From Subdoligranulum variabile (GTDB lineage: Bacteria; Bacillota; Clostridia; Oscillospirales; Ruminococcaceae): DNA of 64,000 bases. The notes under the pieces were generated by a model. That model saw nothing but the letters and a program-made list of their open reading frames with translations, had not been told where the DNA came from and made no database searches. The DNA lies in assembly GCA_003343905.1 (NCBI GenBank), contig QAKI01000012.1, positions 1 to 64,000 on the forward strand, given 5' to 3'. A program made the position numbers and the translations under genes. Below are positions 51,941-60,559 of this stretch, one piece after another. How positions within the stretch are numbered: position 1 is the stretch's first letter; each line of letters starts with the position of its first letter.

Positions 51941-52004
51941 GGCAGGCGGCCTCCTTTCTTTCGTCAAAGCGTATGCGGGGCGGTAAACGCCCCCGTGTTT
52001 TCTC

Positions 52005-53711
52005 TTATTCCGCGCCCGCGCGCACCGGCAGCATGAAGTAGTAGGGGCCGCGGGGGTCCTCCACATCCCAGGTCACAAAGCGCACGTCCGAATCCGCAAA
52101 GGTCTGCTGCCATTGTTCATAGCGCGCGCCGTCTATCGTGACATAGATCGTATCCTCATCGTATTGCCCCTGCTGCAACTGTTCCTGCGTCTGGTTCATA
52201 TAGTACCAGTTGGGGCCGGTGGCCGCCGGGCTCGTGTTGGTGTCCCAGGTATTGGTTTTCATGCCGGGGCCGTAGACGGCGTAAAGGACGTTCCGGGACC
52301 CCCACGACACCAGTTCGTCGGTAACGTAGAGGAACCGATACCCCGAAAGGTCCTGCAACTCCGCAGGCAGCCCCAGGGTGTTCTGCGCGCGCCGGTCCAT
52401 ATCGGTATGCTTCTGCACGATGGCGCCGCTCAGGTCAAACAGTTGCAGCCCGGCAAACACCGCGATGCCGGCCAGCAGGAACCGCTGCTTCCCCAGGGCC
52501 GCCAGTTCTTTTGCAAACGCCACAACGGCCGTCAGCATCAGCAGGTACAGCACCGGGTAAAACAGGCGGGAACTTGCCCGGAACACGCTGCACAATGCAA
52601 ACAGCGGCTGCGGCAGCGGGACCGTGAACAGTTCCGCCCCGTCAAAGCAGACCACGTTACTGACTGCGAACAGGGTCAGCAGCAGGCACACGGGCAACAG
52701 CGTCCCGTTGCGGCCCAGCGCCTTTTTCAGCCGTTCCCCGGCACCCGGGCGGCGGGCGATCATCCAGAGAAGCAACACAAGATCCAGCGCCAGAAAGGCC
52801 ATCACGCCGACGCCCAGATAATTGAAGCCGTCGTACTGGCCGTACAGCTGTTCCCGCTGGGGCAAAAACCGCGACCAGGTATAGCCGCCGCAGGACCTTG
52901 GGTTGATGACCGCGTTCAGGTTCATCGAATAGTTGCCGTAGCCGTCCCGGGCCGCGGAGTAGCCGTGCCCCACCGAACCGATGGCAAACGCGGCGGCGAT
53001 GCCGCACGCGCAGCTTCCCAGAAAGTACAGCAGCGGCCCCGCAGGCTTATGGGAGATCCGCACCTGATCCACGCACATCGCCAAAATAAAAATGGCGACC
53101 ATGGGCAAAAAATAGGGTGTGATCCCCACGGCCACGGCGGGCAGCAGGAACATCTGCCAGGGGTATTTCCCCGGCGTGCGCCGGTACTTGAAGTAGAAAT
53201 ACAGCGCAAACAGGATCAGATAGTGGGAGGCAAGGCTCGTGTGGCGGAACTCCCGTTCCAGCAAAACCGGCGAGAAAGTAAAAAACAGCGTCGCCACAGA
53301 AATCGTCCGGTAGCTGTTCAGGAACAGCGACAGCAGCATGGCCGCCGCCCCGCCCTGCAGCGCAAAGCTGGCCAGCGCGTAAATGCCCTCCCACTGGAAC
53401 GTCTGCGGCAAAACAGGCGACAGCAGCTTGAACAGCACGCAGACCCAGGGGACCGAATCGCTGAACGCGATGTTGATGCCGTTTTCCGCCGGGTAGCCCC
53501 AGGCGTTGGCATCCCCCAGCGGAAACCGCCAGTCGCTGTTGCGGAAAGCCATCCACCCCGCATAGCGTTGCTGGATGTCCCACTCATCGTACCCCAGGCC
53601 GATCCAGTTCACCCGCGTGGGGTCCAGCGGCGTCACACCATATACGATGAGGAACGACAGGACCCCGATCAGGGCCCCCAGCAAAAAGATTTTGTAGACC
53701 GGCTTCCGCAT
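52005..53711 (-). CDS. DUF6311-like membrane protein
   Basis: A 568-residue protein with about eleven membrane segments and an extracellular C-terminal domain of roughly 140 residues. The first loop has GLGYDEWDIQQRYAGWMAF followed by WRFPLGDANAWGYP, which I recognise as the DUF6311 pattern; the Asp-Glu pair fits a GT-C glycosyltransferase. Donor and acceptor are unknown. Lies 21 bases after the GT2 gene in the second glycan cluster. Confidence 0.8.
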   Translation of the reverse strand: MRKPVYKIFLLGALIGVLSFLIVYGVTPLDPTRVNWIGLGYDEWDIQQRYAGWMAFRNSDWRFPLGDANAWGYPAENGINIAFSDSVPWVCVLFKLLSPVLPQTFQWEGIYALASFALQGGAAAMLLSLFLNSYRTISVATLFFTFSPVLLEREFRHTSLASHYLILFALYFYFKYRRTPGKYPWQMFLLPAVAVGITPYFLPMVAIFILAMCVDQVRISHKPAGPLLYFLGSCACGIAAAFAIGSVGHGYSAARDGYGNYSMNLNAVINPRSCGGYTWSRFLPQREQLYGQYDGFNYLGVGVMAFLALDLVLLLWMIARRPGAGERLKKALGRNGTLLPVCLLLTLFAVSNVVCFDGAELFTVPLPQPLFALCSVFRASSRLFYPVLYLLMLTAVVAFAKELAALGKQRFLLAGIAVFAGLQLFDLSGAIVQKHTDMDRRAQNTLGLPAELQDLSGYRFLYVTDELVSWGSRNVLYAVYGPGMKTNTWDTNTSPAATGPNWYYMNQTQEQLQQGQYDEDTIYVTIDGARYEQWQQTFADSDVRFVTWDVEDPRGPYYFMLPVRAGAE

Positions 53712-53732
53712 GGCGCTTTCCTTCCCGTCCCC

Positions 53733-54653
53733 TTACTTTTGCAGTTTTTCGATGCTTTCCACAAGATATTTCTGCTTTTTGAAGGTCAGTTCCAACAGCA
53801 GCGAGAGGTACTTGACCACGATGGTCAGCACGGCGAACAGCCCCGCGAAGCCGAGGGTCAGCACGAACATGGTGGTGGTCCACCCGGCCACCGGCTTGCC
53901 CGTAAAGAACACGATCAGCGTATAGAGCAGTTCGGCCAGCGCCAGCGCCAGCATGCACAGCGTGACGCCCATGCTGGCCTTGAACCCGGCGTCGGTATAA
54001 AGCGCCAGACTATCCACTGCCAGATTGAAACGCCCGGGCGTTTTTTCTTCCATGCGGCCCGCAAAGGTCAGGTCGGTCATTTTCAGCCCCGACGCCGCGT
54101 AAGCCGCCTTGCGGTACGGCAGGTGGGCGCTGGTGGCATGTACCCGGTTGATGGCCCGCCGGGTGACCAGCCGGAAGGCGTCGGTGCGCAGCTTGTAGGG
54201 CGAATGGGCGTTGGCATTGAACAGCCGGTAGAACAACCCGCTACCGCGGCGGGTGCTGTCGGGGCAGACCGAAACGATGTCGCTGCCTTGCAGCGCCGTA
54301 CGGTAGGCTTCCCAGATCAGTTCCGCCGGGTAGGGCATGGCCGTGGAATCGAACTCATACACATAGTCGCCGATGGCGGCGTCCAGCCCGGCGTTCATGG
54401 CGTTTTCCAGGCCATGGTACAGGCTCATGTGCAGGATCGTCACGGGTGCCGCCTGCTCTTTGGCCCAGGCGCGCAGGGCTGTCACCGTATCGTCGGTGCA
54501 GGCGTCGTCCACGGCCACCAGTTCATACTGGGCAAAGTGGGCGTCCAGTTGGGCCGCCACGGCCCGGCAGAATTCCACGCCGCGCGCCCCGTCGTTGTGC
54601 AGGTAGACCACCGCCGAAACAAAGTTTTTTTCTTTTGTATTCACCGTATTCAC
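53733..54653 (-). CDS. GtrB/ArnC-like GT2 glycosyltransferase
   Basis: A 306-residue enzyme: GT-A domain with VVYLHNDGARGVEF, ELVAVDDACTDDT and YVYEFDSTAMPYP (DxD position), followed by two C-terminal membrane helices (LALALAELLYTLIVFF and VLTLGFAGLFAVLTIVV). This layout is that of polyprenyl-phosphate glycosyltransferases, which prime sugar for GT-C enzymes. The GtrA protein at 45071-45547 could be its flippase partner. The start overlaps the FAD oxidoreductase stop by four bases. Confidence 0.87.
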   Translation of the reverse strand: MNTVNTKEKNFVSAVVYLHNDGARGVEFCRAVAAQLDAHFAQYELVAVDDACTDDTVTALRAWAKEQAAPVTILHMSLYHGLENAMNAGLDAAIGDYVYEFDSTAMPYPAELIWEAYRTALQGSDIVSVCPDSTRRGSGLFYRLFNANAHSPYKLRTDAFRLVTRRAINRVHATSAHLPYRKAAYAASGLKMTDLTFAGRMEEKTPGRFNLAVDSLALYTDAGFKASMGVTLCMLALALAELLYTLIVFFTGKPVAGWTTTMFVLTLGFAGLFAVLTIVVKYLSLLLELTFKKQKYLVESIEKLQK

Positions 54654-55768
54654 AGTTCCAGCACCTCATCCAAATCGTAGACGGTATTGATCTTGCCCGA
54701 CAGCACGCTGACCATCCGGGGTTCGTCGCACATGACGCGGATCACCGTGGGGCGCGAGTCGTCGATCTCGCTGGCTTTCAGGATCGGCTTCATGCTGAAC
54801 AGGCTGCTGTGGTAGGCAAAACCGTATTCCTCCCGCAGATACTTGCGCGCCAACTGGCTCATGTAGGGCCAGGCGCTGGCCGGTTTGGCCGGGCACTCGT
54901 TGCAGTTGTACAGGTCGCCCGGCGCGCACAGGCCGCCGCTTTGCTCCTGGCAGGGGAACGTCGCCACGCTGTCGTAGCTGGTCTCGTGGGGGGTGAACGT
55001 CACGCTGGTCAGGCTGTGCAGGCCCGTCTGGCCGAAGGGCATCAGGCTGAAAAACGGCCCGTCCATCACCGTGATGCCGGTATTTTTCAGCCGCTCATCC
55101 ACCGTGCAGAGGATGATCTCGCACTTTTCGTATTTGATCTGGAACGGCGGCAGCCCCAGCAGGCCGTGTACATCGTTGACGCCCGCATAGGTGCCGTTGA
55201 GCAGGTAGGGCGCTTCGGCGGTGCAGTCCCCCGCCGTCACCCGCCAGGCGCCGCCCGCCCGCTCGATGCGCTGCGGCTTGTGGCCGTACAGCACCGTCAC
55301 GGCGGGCAGCTTTGCCAACCGTTCCAGGAACCAGCGTTTGAGCACCTGGGCGTCATAGGTGTATTCGGTGGTCAGGAAAGCCCCATCGCACAGGCCAGGG
55401 TTAAAATACTTCGTGGGCGGCACATCATCGCAGCGGATGCCCGCCGCCGCGCAGAACCGCCGGAACTCCGCCGCGTTGGTCCAGGAAAAGTGGGCGCTGG
55501 TGGCGTAGATCTGGTCAAATTCCGTGTGCAGGCAGAACCCGTAATCCCGGCAGAACCGCTCGAAATAATGGGCGCTTTTGACCGCCGTGGAATAGCTGCG
55601 CGGGTAATGGTAGCCCATGTGGACCCGCGCCTGGTTGATGTAGGTCGCCCGCATGAAGGGCGCGGGGTCCCGTTCCAGCACCAGAACGCGCTGGCCCGCC
55701 GCGCCGCACTTCTGGGCGGCATACAGGCCGTACAGCCCGGCGCCGATGATGATCTTATCGTAGGTCAT
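54650..55768 (-). CDS. FAD-dependent oxidoreductase in glycan cluster
   Basis: A 372-residue flavoprotein with FAD fold IIGAGLYGLYAAQKC and an acceptor region of the D-amino-acid-oxidase (DAO) type. The block INQARVHMGYHYPRSYST resembles the active-site part of the UDP-galactopyranose mutase and related proteins. A cysteine-rich patch (CAPGDLYNCNECPAKP) near residue 295 might bind a metal or cluster. The start codon overlaps the upstream gene by four bases; a sugar substrate is likely but unproved. Confidence 0.78.
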   Translation of the reverse strand: MTYDKIIIGAGLYGLYAAQKCGAAGQRVLVLERDPAPFMRATYINQARVHMGYHYPRSYSTAVKSAHYFERFCRDYGFCLHTEFDQIYATSAHFSWTNAAEFRRFCAAAGIRCDDVPPTKYFNPGLCDGAFLTTEYTYDAQVLKRWFLERLAKLPAVTVLYGHKPQRIERAGGAWRVTAGDCTAEAPYLLNGTYAGVNDVHGLLGLPPFQIKYEKCEIILCTVDERLKNTGITVMDGPFFSLMPFGQTGLHSLTSVTFTPHETSYDSVATFPCQEQSGGLCAPGDLYNCNECPAKPASAWPYMSQLARKYLREEYGFAYHSSLFSMKPILKASEIDDSRPTVIRVMCDEPRMVSVLSGKINTVYDLDEVLEL

Positions 55769-57227
55769 GCTCGTACTTTTCTCCTTATGCTCTGCCGCAG
55801 AATGTCCCGCACCGCGGGCAGGATCTCCGCCAGAGAAAGCGCCATCGAAACCAACAGCAGCAGCAATGCCGGGAACCAGTAGCGGAACTCATGGCTCTGG
55901 GTCGTCAGCAGGAAGGCCCCCTCATAGCACACCGCTACGAACAGCAGTTTGGCGGCCGAAGCCACCGGCCTGCGCAGGAAGAAAGCGATGCCCAGCAGCG
56001 CGAGCGCCGTGCCCAGCACCTTCCAGGGCGTCCGGCCCCAGTGCCATGCGTCGGCGAAGCCGGTCACGCAGTCAAAAAACAGATGCCGTTGGGGCGTGTC
56101 GGAAAAGCGGTATTCGCTCATACCGCCGTCGCGGTCATATTCGTATTCCTTAAAGGGCAGTTCCCCCAGCGTCCGCTGCGCCATCTCCCACTTTACCTGG
56201 AAGAACGCGCCCGGCTGTTCCCGGATCAGCGTCACATACCGGGAAAGGAACTGGTCGGAGCTGTTCCTGCTCCACGGAACGGACCAGTAATCCAGCGTAT
56301 CGCTGAAAAGATACAAAGATACATCGAATCTTCCGGTTCTTCCTCCACCGCAAAGATCTTTTCCGTATTGCCCGCGCCGATCAGATCGTCCAGATAGGTG
56401 TCGTAGCCGTTGCCTTCCCCGATGCGGTTCAGCATACAGGCCGTTTCCCACATAGGTCCCACGACGCCGTTGCTGACGGGCTGCACGCCCGCCATATGCG
56501 GGACCCGGAACGCCAGCAGCGTCCCCAGCAGCAATACGCCGATCCCGGCGGCCCGCCAGCGCCTTCCGGCTTTACAGCGCCAGAGCGCCACGGCCTCCCA
56601 CACCGCAAACCCGGCGATGGCCGTGGCCGCGTTGGGGCGGTATCCCGTTGCCAGAAAGCTGCACAGCCCCATGCCGGTCAGGCGCAAAACCTGCCCCCCG
56701 GCGCGGAGCCGCTGCCATGCGGCGTCGGTCGCCACCACGAGCAGCAGCAGGCAGGCCGCCGTCACCGTGCCGGTCTCCCAGTACACGGCATACCCGAAAA
56801 AGATCGGGCAGCCCACAAACAGGGCCGACAGGACCCACGCCGCCTTGCCGGAGAAAAACCAGAAAATGCACACAAGGCCCGCGGCCTCAAAAAATGCCGC
56901 CTGCATCCAGGTGTAGAACGCATAGCTGCCGGTCAGTTCCAGGCACAGGTCGATCACCAGTTCCGGCAGCAGCGAAAGATACGACCCCATCGAAGCATGG
57001 TCGGCCTGACTGAGCAATTCCACGGCTGTTTTCGCGCGCTGGTAGCTGTCCGAATACCAGATACCGGGGTATGTGATCATCGTGAACAGTCCGCCCGCCA
57101 GCAGCGCGACCAGCAGGATCTGCGGCAGCACCCGCCTAAGGCGCGCCTGCTGCGTCTCTTTTACTTCCTCCAACGCACAATACCCCTTCCCGTTTTTGAC
57201 AGTCCCGGACCGCCACACCCGCCTCAC
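55765..57227 (-). pseudogene. Membrane protein of the second glycan cluster, frameshifted
   Basis: One polytopic membrane protein of about 480 residues is split over two frames. The first frame (from about 57227 or, more likely, TTG at 57173 behind AAGGGG) reads through several helices to GAGNTEKIFAVEEEPEDSMY; then it continues properly only in the other frame as LYLFSDTLDYWSVPWSRNSS and further helices. The switch lies near 56311-56320 in a T-rich stretch; one extra T would restore the frame. It is either a real frameshift mutation or a sequencing error. Family not recognised; GT-C-like. Confidence 0.75.
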
Positions 57228-57252
57228 GCCCTGCCGCCAGGGCCTTTTGTTT

Positions 57253-58053
57253 TTACGGATCGTACCGTCCCGCCATAGCGGCCAGCAGGATCTTGAGCAG
57301 GTCGCTGTTGCCCTTGAACCCCGTGATCTTGGTGGGGGTCTTGCCGGTGGCCGGGTAGGCGCGGGTCACCGGCACTTCGCAGGCCCGCAGGCCCAGCCGG
57401 GTGGCGCGGATGCTCAGGTAGGCCAGCAGTTCATACCCCATGAACACATCCCGCAGTGGCCGCACGTCGGGGTGGGTCAGGTATTCCCGGCTATAGGCAC
57501 GGTAGGCGTTGGTGGTGTCGGTGAACCACTGGTGCGCAGCCAGACTGGTCAGCGGCGCATGGACCAGCCGCACCGCCGCATAGCGCACGGGCGGCGTATT
57601 CACCGCATGGCCGCCGCGAATAAAGCGGCTGCCCTGCACAAAGTCGTAGCCCTCGCGCAGCTTTTCGATAAAGCGGGGCACGTCCTCGATGGAATCCTTG
57701 TTGTTGCCGTCGATGGTCAGCACGCCCTTATACCCGCGGTCCAGGGCAAAGTAGATGCCCATGCGCAGTTGGGCCCCCTGCTTGCCGGGGCCGGTCTTGG
57801 TCAGTAGCGTGTTGACGCCGTACAGGGCCAGCGTTTCGGGCTTCATGCTGCCGTCGGTGGAACCGCCGTCGCACAGCACGATGTCGCACAGCTTGTCGAT
57901 GCCGGCCCGCTGAGCGCGGCCCAGTTCGGTCAAAATGCGCGCGCCCTCGTTGATGACCGGGATCAGCAGGCAGTATTCGCTGCGGCGGGGTTCAAACTCC
58001 ACACCGCGGTAGTCCGGCACGCCGGTCAGGTCATGGCGCTCATATTCGATCAT
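57253..58053 (-). CDS. Glycosyltransferase family 2
   Basis: A 266-residue GT-A enzyme without membrane helices: LLIPVINEGARILTEL, VLCDGGSTDGS and LTIDGNNKDSIEDV, then YDFVQGSRFIRGG. This resembles dolichyl-phosphate-sugar synthase-like enzymes. The start overlaps the end of the isomerase gene by four bases, so expression is coupled. Donor not readable. Confidence 0.88.
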   Translation of the reverse strand: MIEYERHDLTGVPDYRGVEFEPRRSEYCLLIPVINEGARILTELGRAQRAGIDKLCDIVLCDGGSTDGSMKPETLALYGVNTLLTKTGPGKQGAQLRMGIYFALDRGYKGVLTIDGNNKDSIEDVPRFIEKLREGYDFVQGSRFIRGGHAVNTPPVRYAAVRLVHAPLTSLAAHQWFTDTTNAYRAYSREYLTHPDVRPLRDVFMGYELLAYLSIRATRLGLRACEVPVTRAYPATGKTPTKITGFKGNSDLLKILLAAMAGRYDP

Positions 58054-58838
58054 GCGAACACCTCCGCAATGTAATCCAGCGTGCGGCGGATGGTCTCCAG
58101 GTCGGTGCAGCCCATCTCCACCGAAACATAGCCCTGATACCCCACCGCGCCCAGCAGCAGGGCCAGTTCCTTATGTTCGGGGCGCTTCTCGATCGGCGCC
58201 AGGCCCGGTTCGCTGATATGCACGTGGCTCACATATTTCATATCGTCCACAAAGCTCTGCAGGCTCTCGTCCTGGGCCAGCATGGTGGAAAGATCCAGGT
58301 TCACGGCCAGGCCGGGGTTATCCAGCCGCTTGACCAGCGCAAAGGCTTCGGCCGTGCCGTTGAGGTAGTTGGTGTAGACCGGCGGGTTGGCCTCGATGGC
58401 CAGCCGCACGCCGTAGCGCGCCGCCAGATTGCCCGCCTGGATAAAGAAGGCTTCCGGCACGGCGTCGTCCGCCCCCAGAGGCCGCATACGGTTTTTGGGG
58501 CAGCCGAACACCAGCGACGGGCAGTTCAGGCTGTGGGCAAAGCGGAACGCCCCCGCCGTGTAGTCCAGCAGTTCCTCGCTCTGGGCAGCGTCGAAAATGC
58601 TGCCCTGCTGGCCGTACCAGATGCTTTGCAGGCTGGGGACCGCAAAGCCCCAGCGGTTTTTCAGGTAGCCGCCGAACAGTGCAGCGGCGGTCAGGTTTTC
58701 ATAGGGTTCTGCCGGAAAGATCCGGGTGGGGGCGATCTCCAGGCCGGTAAAACCGGCCTGCTGCATCGCCGTGTAGACGGCTTCATCGTCGCTTTTATGC
58801 CATGCGATATTGGAGATCGCCAGCTTACATACGGGCAT
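58050..58838 (-). CDS. Sugar-phosphate isomerase/epimerase-type TIM barrel
   Basis: A 262-residue protein of the xylose-isomerase-like (AP endonuclease 2) fold. Visible metal-site blocks: LEIAPTRIFP, LAIEANPPVY, NLDLSTML, HVHISEPGL and VSVEMGC. Such proteins isomerise or epimerise keto-sugars or dehydrate inositols. In this cluster it probably prepares a sugar precursor. Start at 58838 (AAAGGAGC site) lies within the end of the epimerase gene, 14-base overlap. Confidence 0.83.
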   Translation of the reverse strand: MPVCKLAISNIAWHKSDDEAVYTAMQQAGFTGLEIAPTRIFPAEPYENLTAAALFGGYLKNRWGFAVPSLQSIWYGQQGSIFDAAQSEELLDYTAGAFRFAHSLNCPSLVFGCPKNRMRPLGADDAVPEAFFIQAGNLAARYGVRLAIEANPPVYTNYLNGTAEAFALVKRLDNPGLAVNLDLSTMLAQDESLQSFVDDMKYVSHVHISEPGLAPIEKRPEHKELALLLGAVGYQGYVSVEMGCTDLETIRRTLDYIAEVFA

Positions 58839-59769
58839 CGGGCCGCTCCTTTCTCTGGCGCACAAAACGCCGGATGTCATCCAGTTCCTGTTCTTCGGTG
58901 CAGAGGTAATACCCGCTGCCGCCGAGCTGCTCGGAATAGCGGCTGTGCAGGTCGTAGTCAAAGGGGGTGCCGGGCAGTTCATTGCGCCAGCCGGTCCGGC
59001 CGGTCACCGCTGTGTAGACCGCCGCCGCCGACACCGGCGGCGTGCACAGGTGCAGCAGCCGCAGCCCGGCTTCCTGCGCGGCGCACAGGTCGCCCCAAAG
59101 GCGGCCCAGGTCATAGAACTGGTAGCGGCTGCGGGAATCGGTGAAAGAAAGGGCGTTGAAATCGTTGGCGGCAAAGGACGCCCGCAGCGCGGCGGCATCC
59201 ACCGCGCCGGTCTGTTTATAAAAGCCGTTTTCGGCCAGTGCGTAGCCGTCCCGCACCAAAGGCGAACGCTGCGCCAGTTCGGCGTACTTTTCGGGCTTGA
59301 GCATCGACGGCGTGATGGTGCAAAGGTCGAACAGGAAGTTCTTCTTCAGCCCCCTGCCGTAGAGCGCGGGCAGCCGCACGATGAGCGCGTCGGGGAAGTC
59401 CTCCCGCACCCAATGTTCCAGTTGCAGGCGGTTGCGGCCGTAGGCGGAAAGACCCTCGGTGCCGGGTTCGTCGCCCTCATCCCGGCCGCGACTGTCGGCA
59501 TAGACCGCGATGCTGGAGACCAGCACCACCTCTTTGGGCGCGATACGGCGCAGGTTTTCGCGGGCCGCGCGCATCACGGCCAGGTCGGCTTCGGGGTCGG
59601 CGTTGGCCAGAAACATTGCCGCCGGGACCCCCGCATAGACGCACAGGTCAGGGCGGGCATCGTAGTATTCCGCCACATCGCTGCTGTGGCAGGCAGCCGC
59701 AAAGTCATGGCTTGCCCGCAGATTGCCCCCCACAAAGCCGGTGGAACCCACCAGAAGATCGTTTCCCAT
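58825..59769 (-). CDS. NAD-dependent epimerase/dehydratase (extended SDR)
   Basis: First gene of the second glycan cluster, 314 residues. NAD fold LLVGSTGFVGGNL (GxxGxxG), VVLVSSIAVYADS and a catalytic site SAYGRNRLQLE, where Tyr-x3-Lys has become Tyr-x3-Arg, an unusual change that may alter or weaken catalysis. Likely acts on a nucleotide sugar. ATG at 59769 follows TGGAGG; a promoter lies 40 bases upstream. Confidence 0.87.
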   Translation of the reverse strand: MGNDLLVGSTGFVGGNLRASHDFAAACHSSDVAEYYDARPDLCVYAGVPAAMFLANADPEADLAVMRAARENLRRIAPKEVVLVSSIAVYADSRGRDEGDEPGTEGLSAYGRNRLQLEHWVREDFPDALIVRLPALYGRGLKKNFLFDLCTITPSMLKPEKYAELAQRSPLVRDGYALAENGFYKQTGAVDAAALRASFAANDFNALSFTDSRSRYQFYDLGRLWGDLCAAQEAGLRLLHLCTPPVSAAAVYTAVTGRTGWRNELPGTPFDYDLHSRYSEQLGGSGYYLCTEEQELDDIRRFVRQRKERPDARM

Positions 59770-59807
59770 ACGCCGGGCCTCCATTTCTGCACATTCATAC
59801 AGAATAT

Positions 59808-59836
59808 ATTATAAACGATGGGTATATAAAAAGCAA
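59808..59836 (-). promoter_or_regulatory. Promoter of the second glycan cluster
   Basis: On the minus strand TTGCTT (59831-59836), 17 bases, TATAAT (59808-59813). The -35 box lies in the T-run of the terminator just upstream. Confidence 0.8.
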
Positions 59837-59863
59837 CGCCCCGCGCCTGCTTTGGCGCGGGGC
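59828..59863 (-). terminator. Second terminator upstream of the glycan cluster
   Basis: Stem GCCCCGCGCC/GGCGCGGGGC with a six-base loop; on the minus strand followed by GTTGCTTTTTA. It shields the glycan-cluster promoter from transcription of the Dabb gene. Confidence 0.8.
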
Positions 59864-59950
59864 TGCGGCTTATTTTTAACAAATGTTCAGGAATTGATGA
59901 AGGATGTCTCCCATTTTCTAAAAGCAAACACAGCATCCATTATCCCCTAC

Positions 59951-59985
59951 AGCAAAAGTCCCCCGACGGCGACCGTCGGGGGACT
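59951..59985 (-). terminator. Terminator of the Dabb-protein operon
   Basis: Perfect 13-bp stem (59957-59969 with 59973-59985), CGA loop; on the minus strand the right side is followed by TTTTGC. Confidence 0.8.
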
Positions 59986-60005
59986 TTCCTTAAATATAAT
60001 CCAGT

Positions 60006-60308
60006 TCAGATATCAAAATCCAGGCAGCTGCGCAACTGGGTATAGGGGCGCACCTTGCCGTCGGCCACGGCCACATGGGCCGGATGGACCGAATACGCCT
60101 GCAGCGCCGCCGCATCGGTAAAGGTGGAATCCAGCATCAGGTCGGCGTTGGAACTGGGCAGGCATTCGGTCTGCACATGGATGTCCACCAGCCCCGGGAT
60201 CTGCCCGGCCAGTCCTTCCAGACCGGCTTTGATGCCGGCCTTTACCTGCGCTTTTTCTTCCGCGCTCAGGGTCTCTTTCAGCGTCCAGAGAATGATGTGT
60301 TTGGTCAT
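60006..60308 (-). CDS. Dabb-family (stress-responsive alpha/beta barrel) protein
   Basis: A 100-residue protein of the dimeric alpha/beta barrel fold: MTKHIILWTLKETLSAEEK at the start and HPAHVAVADGKVRPYT near the end, both typical of Dabb proteins. Family members range from plant stress proteins to polyketide cyclases; here the role is unknown. It overlaps the upstream 77-residue gene by four bases. Confidence 0.85.
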   Translation of the reverse strand: MTKHIILWTLKETLSAEEKAQVKAGIKAGLEGLAGQIPGLVDIHVQTECLPSSNADLMLDSTFTDAAALQAYSVHPAHVAVADGKVRPYTQLRSCLDFDI

Positions 60309-60538
60309 GGCGTGCTCTCCTTTCCAGAATCTGTCAGGCCGTAGGTCTTGTACCAGCCCAGGATCTCGCTCAGGGTCAGCTTGCGGGCAAACAACTGGCG
60401 ATAGGTGGCGGTCTTTTCCCGCCCCTGGGCTTTCAGGGCCGTCATTTTTTCCGCCGCGCGGTCATACTCGGCCTGCACAGCCGCGTGCATGGCGCGGTAG
60501 GCCGCCAGTTCCTGCTCCGGCGTTTTGTCGTTCGGCAT
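60305..60538 (-). CDS. Small helical protein of unknown function
   Basis: A 77-residue charged protein predicted to be helical (ELAAYRAMHAAVQAEYDRAA), then ATYRQLFARKLTLSEILGWY. No signal peptide or membrane segment. The GAGAAG site in front and the four-base overlap with the Dabb gene support it as real. Similar small proteins exist in related clostridia as far as I recall; no function known. Confidence 0.75.
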   Translation of the reverse strand: MPNDKTPEQELAAYRAMHAAVQAEYDRAAEKMTALKAQGREKTATYRQLFARKLTLSEILGWYKTYGLTDSGKESTP

Positions 60539-60559
60539 GATCTTCTCCTTTTGCAGCAG

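Noticed and set aside
52113..54680. An 855-codon plus-strand open frame across three glycan genes
   Set aside because: It spans several genuine minus-strand genes and their gaps and shows no protein-like features.
59864..59950. A small RNA between two minus-strand terminators
   Set aside because: GATAAT on the minus strand looks like a -10 box, but no -35 box or other support was found.
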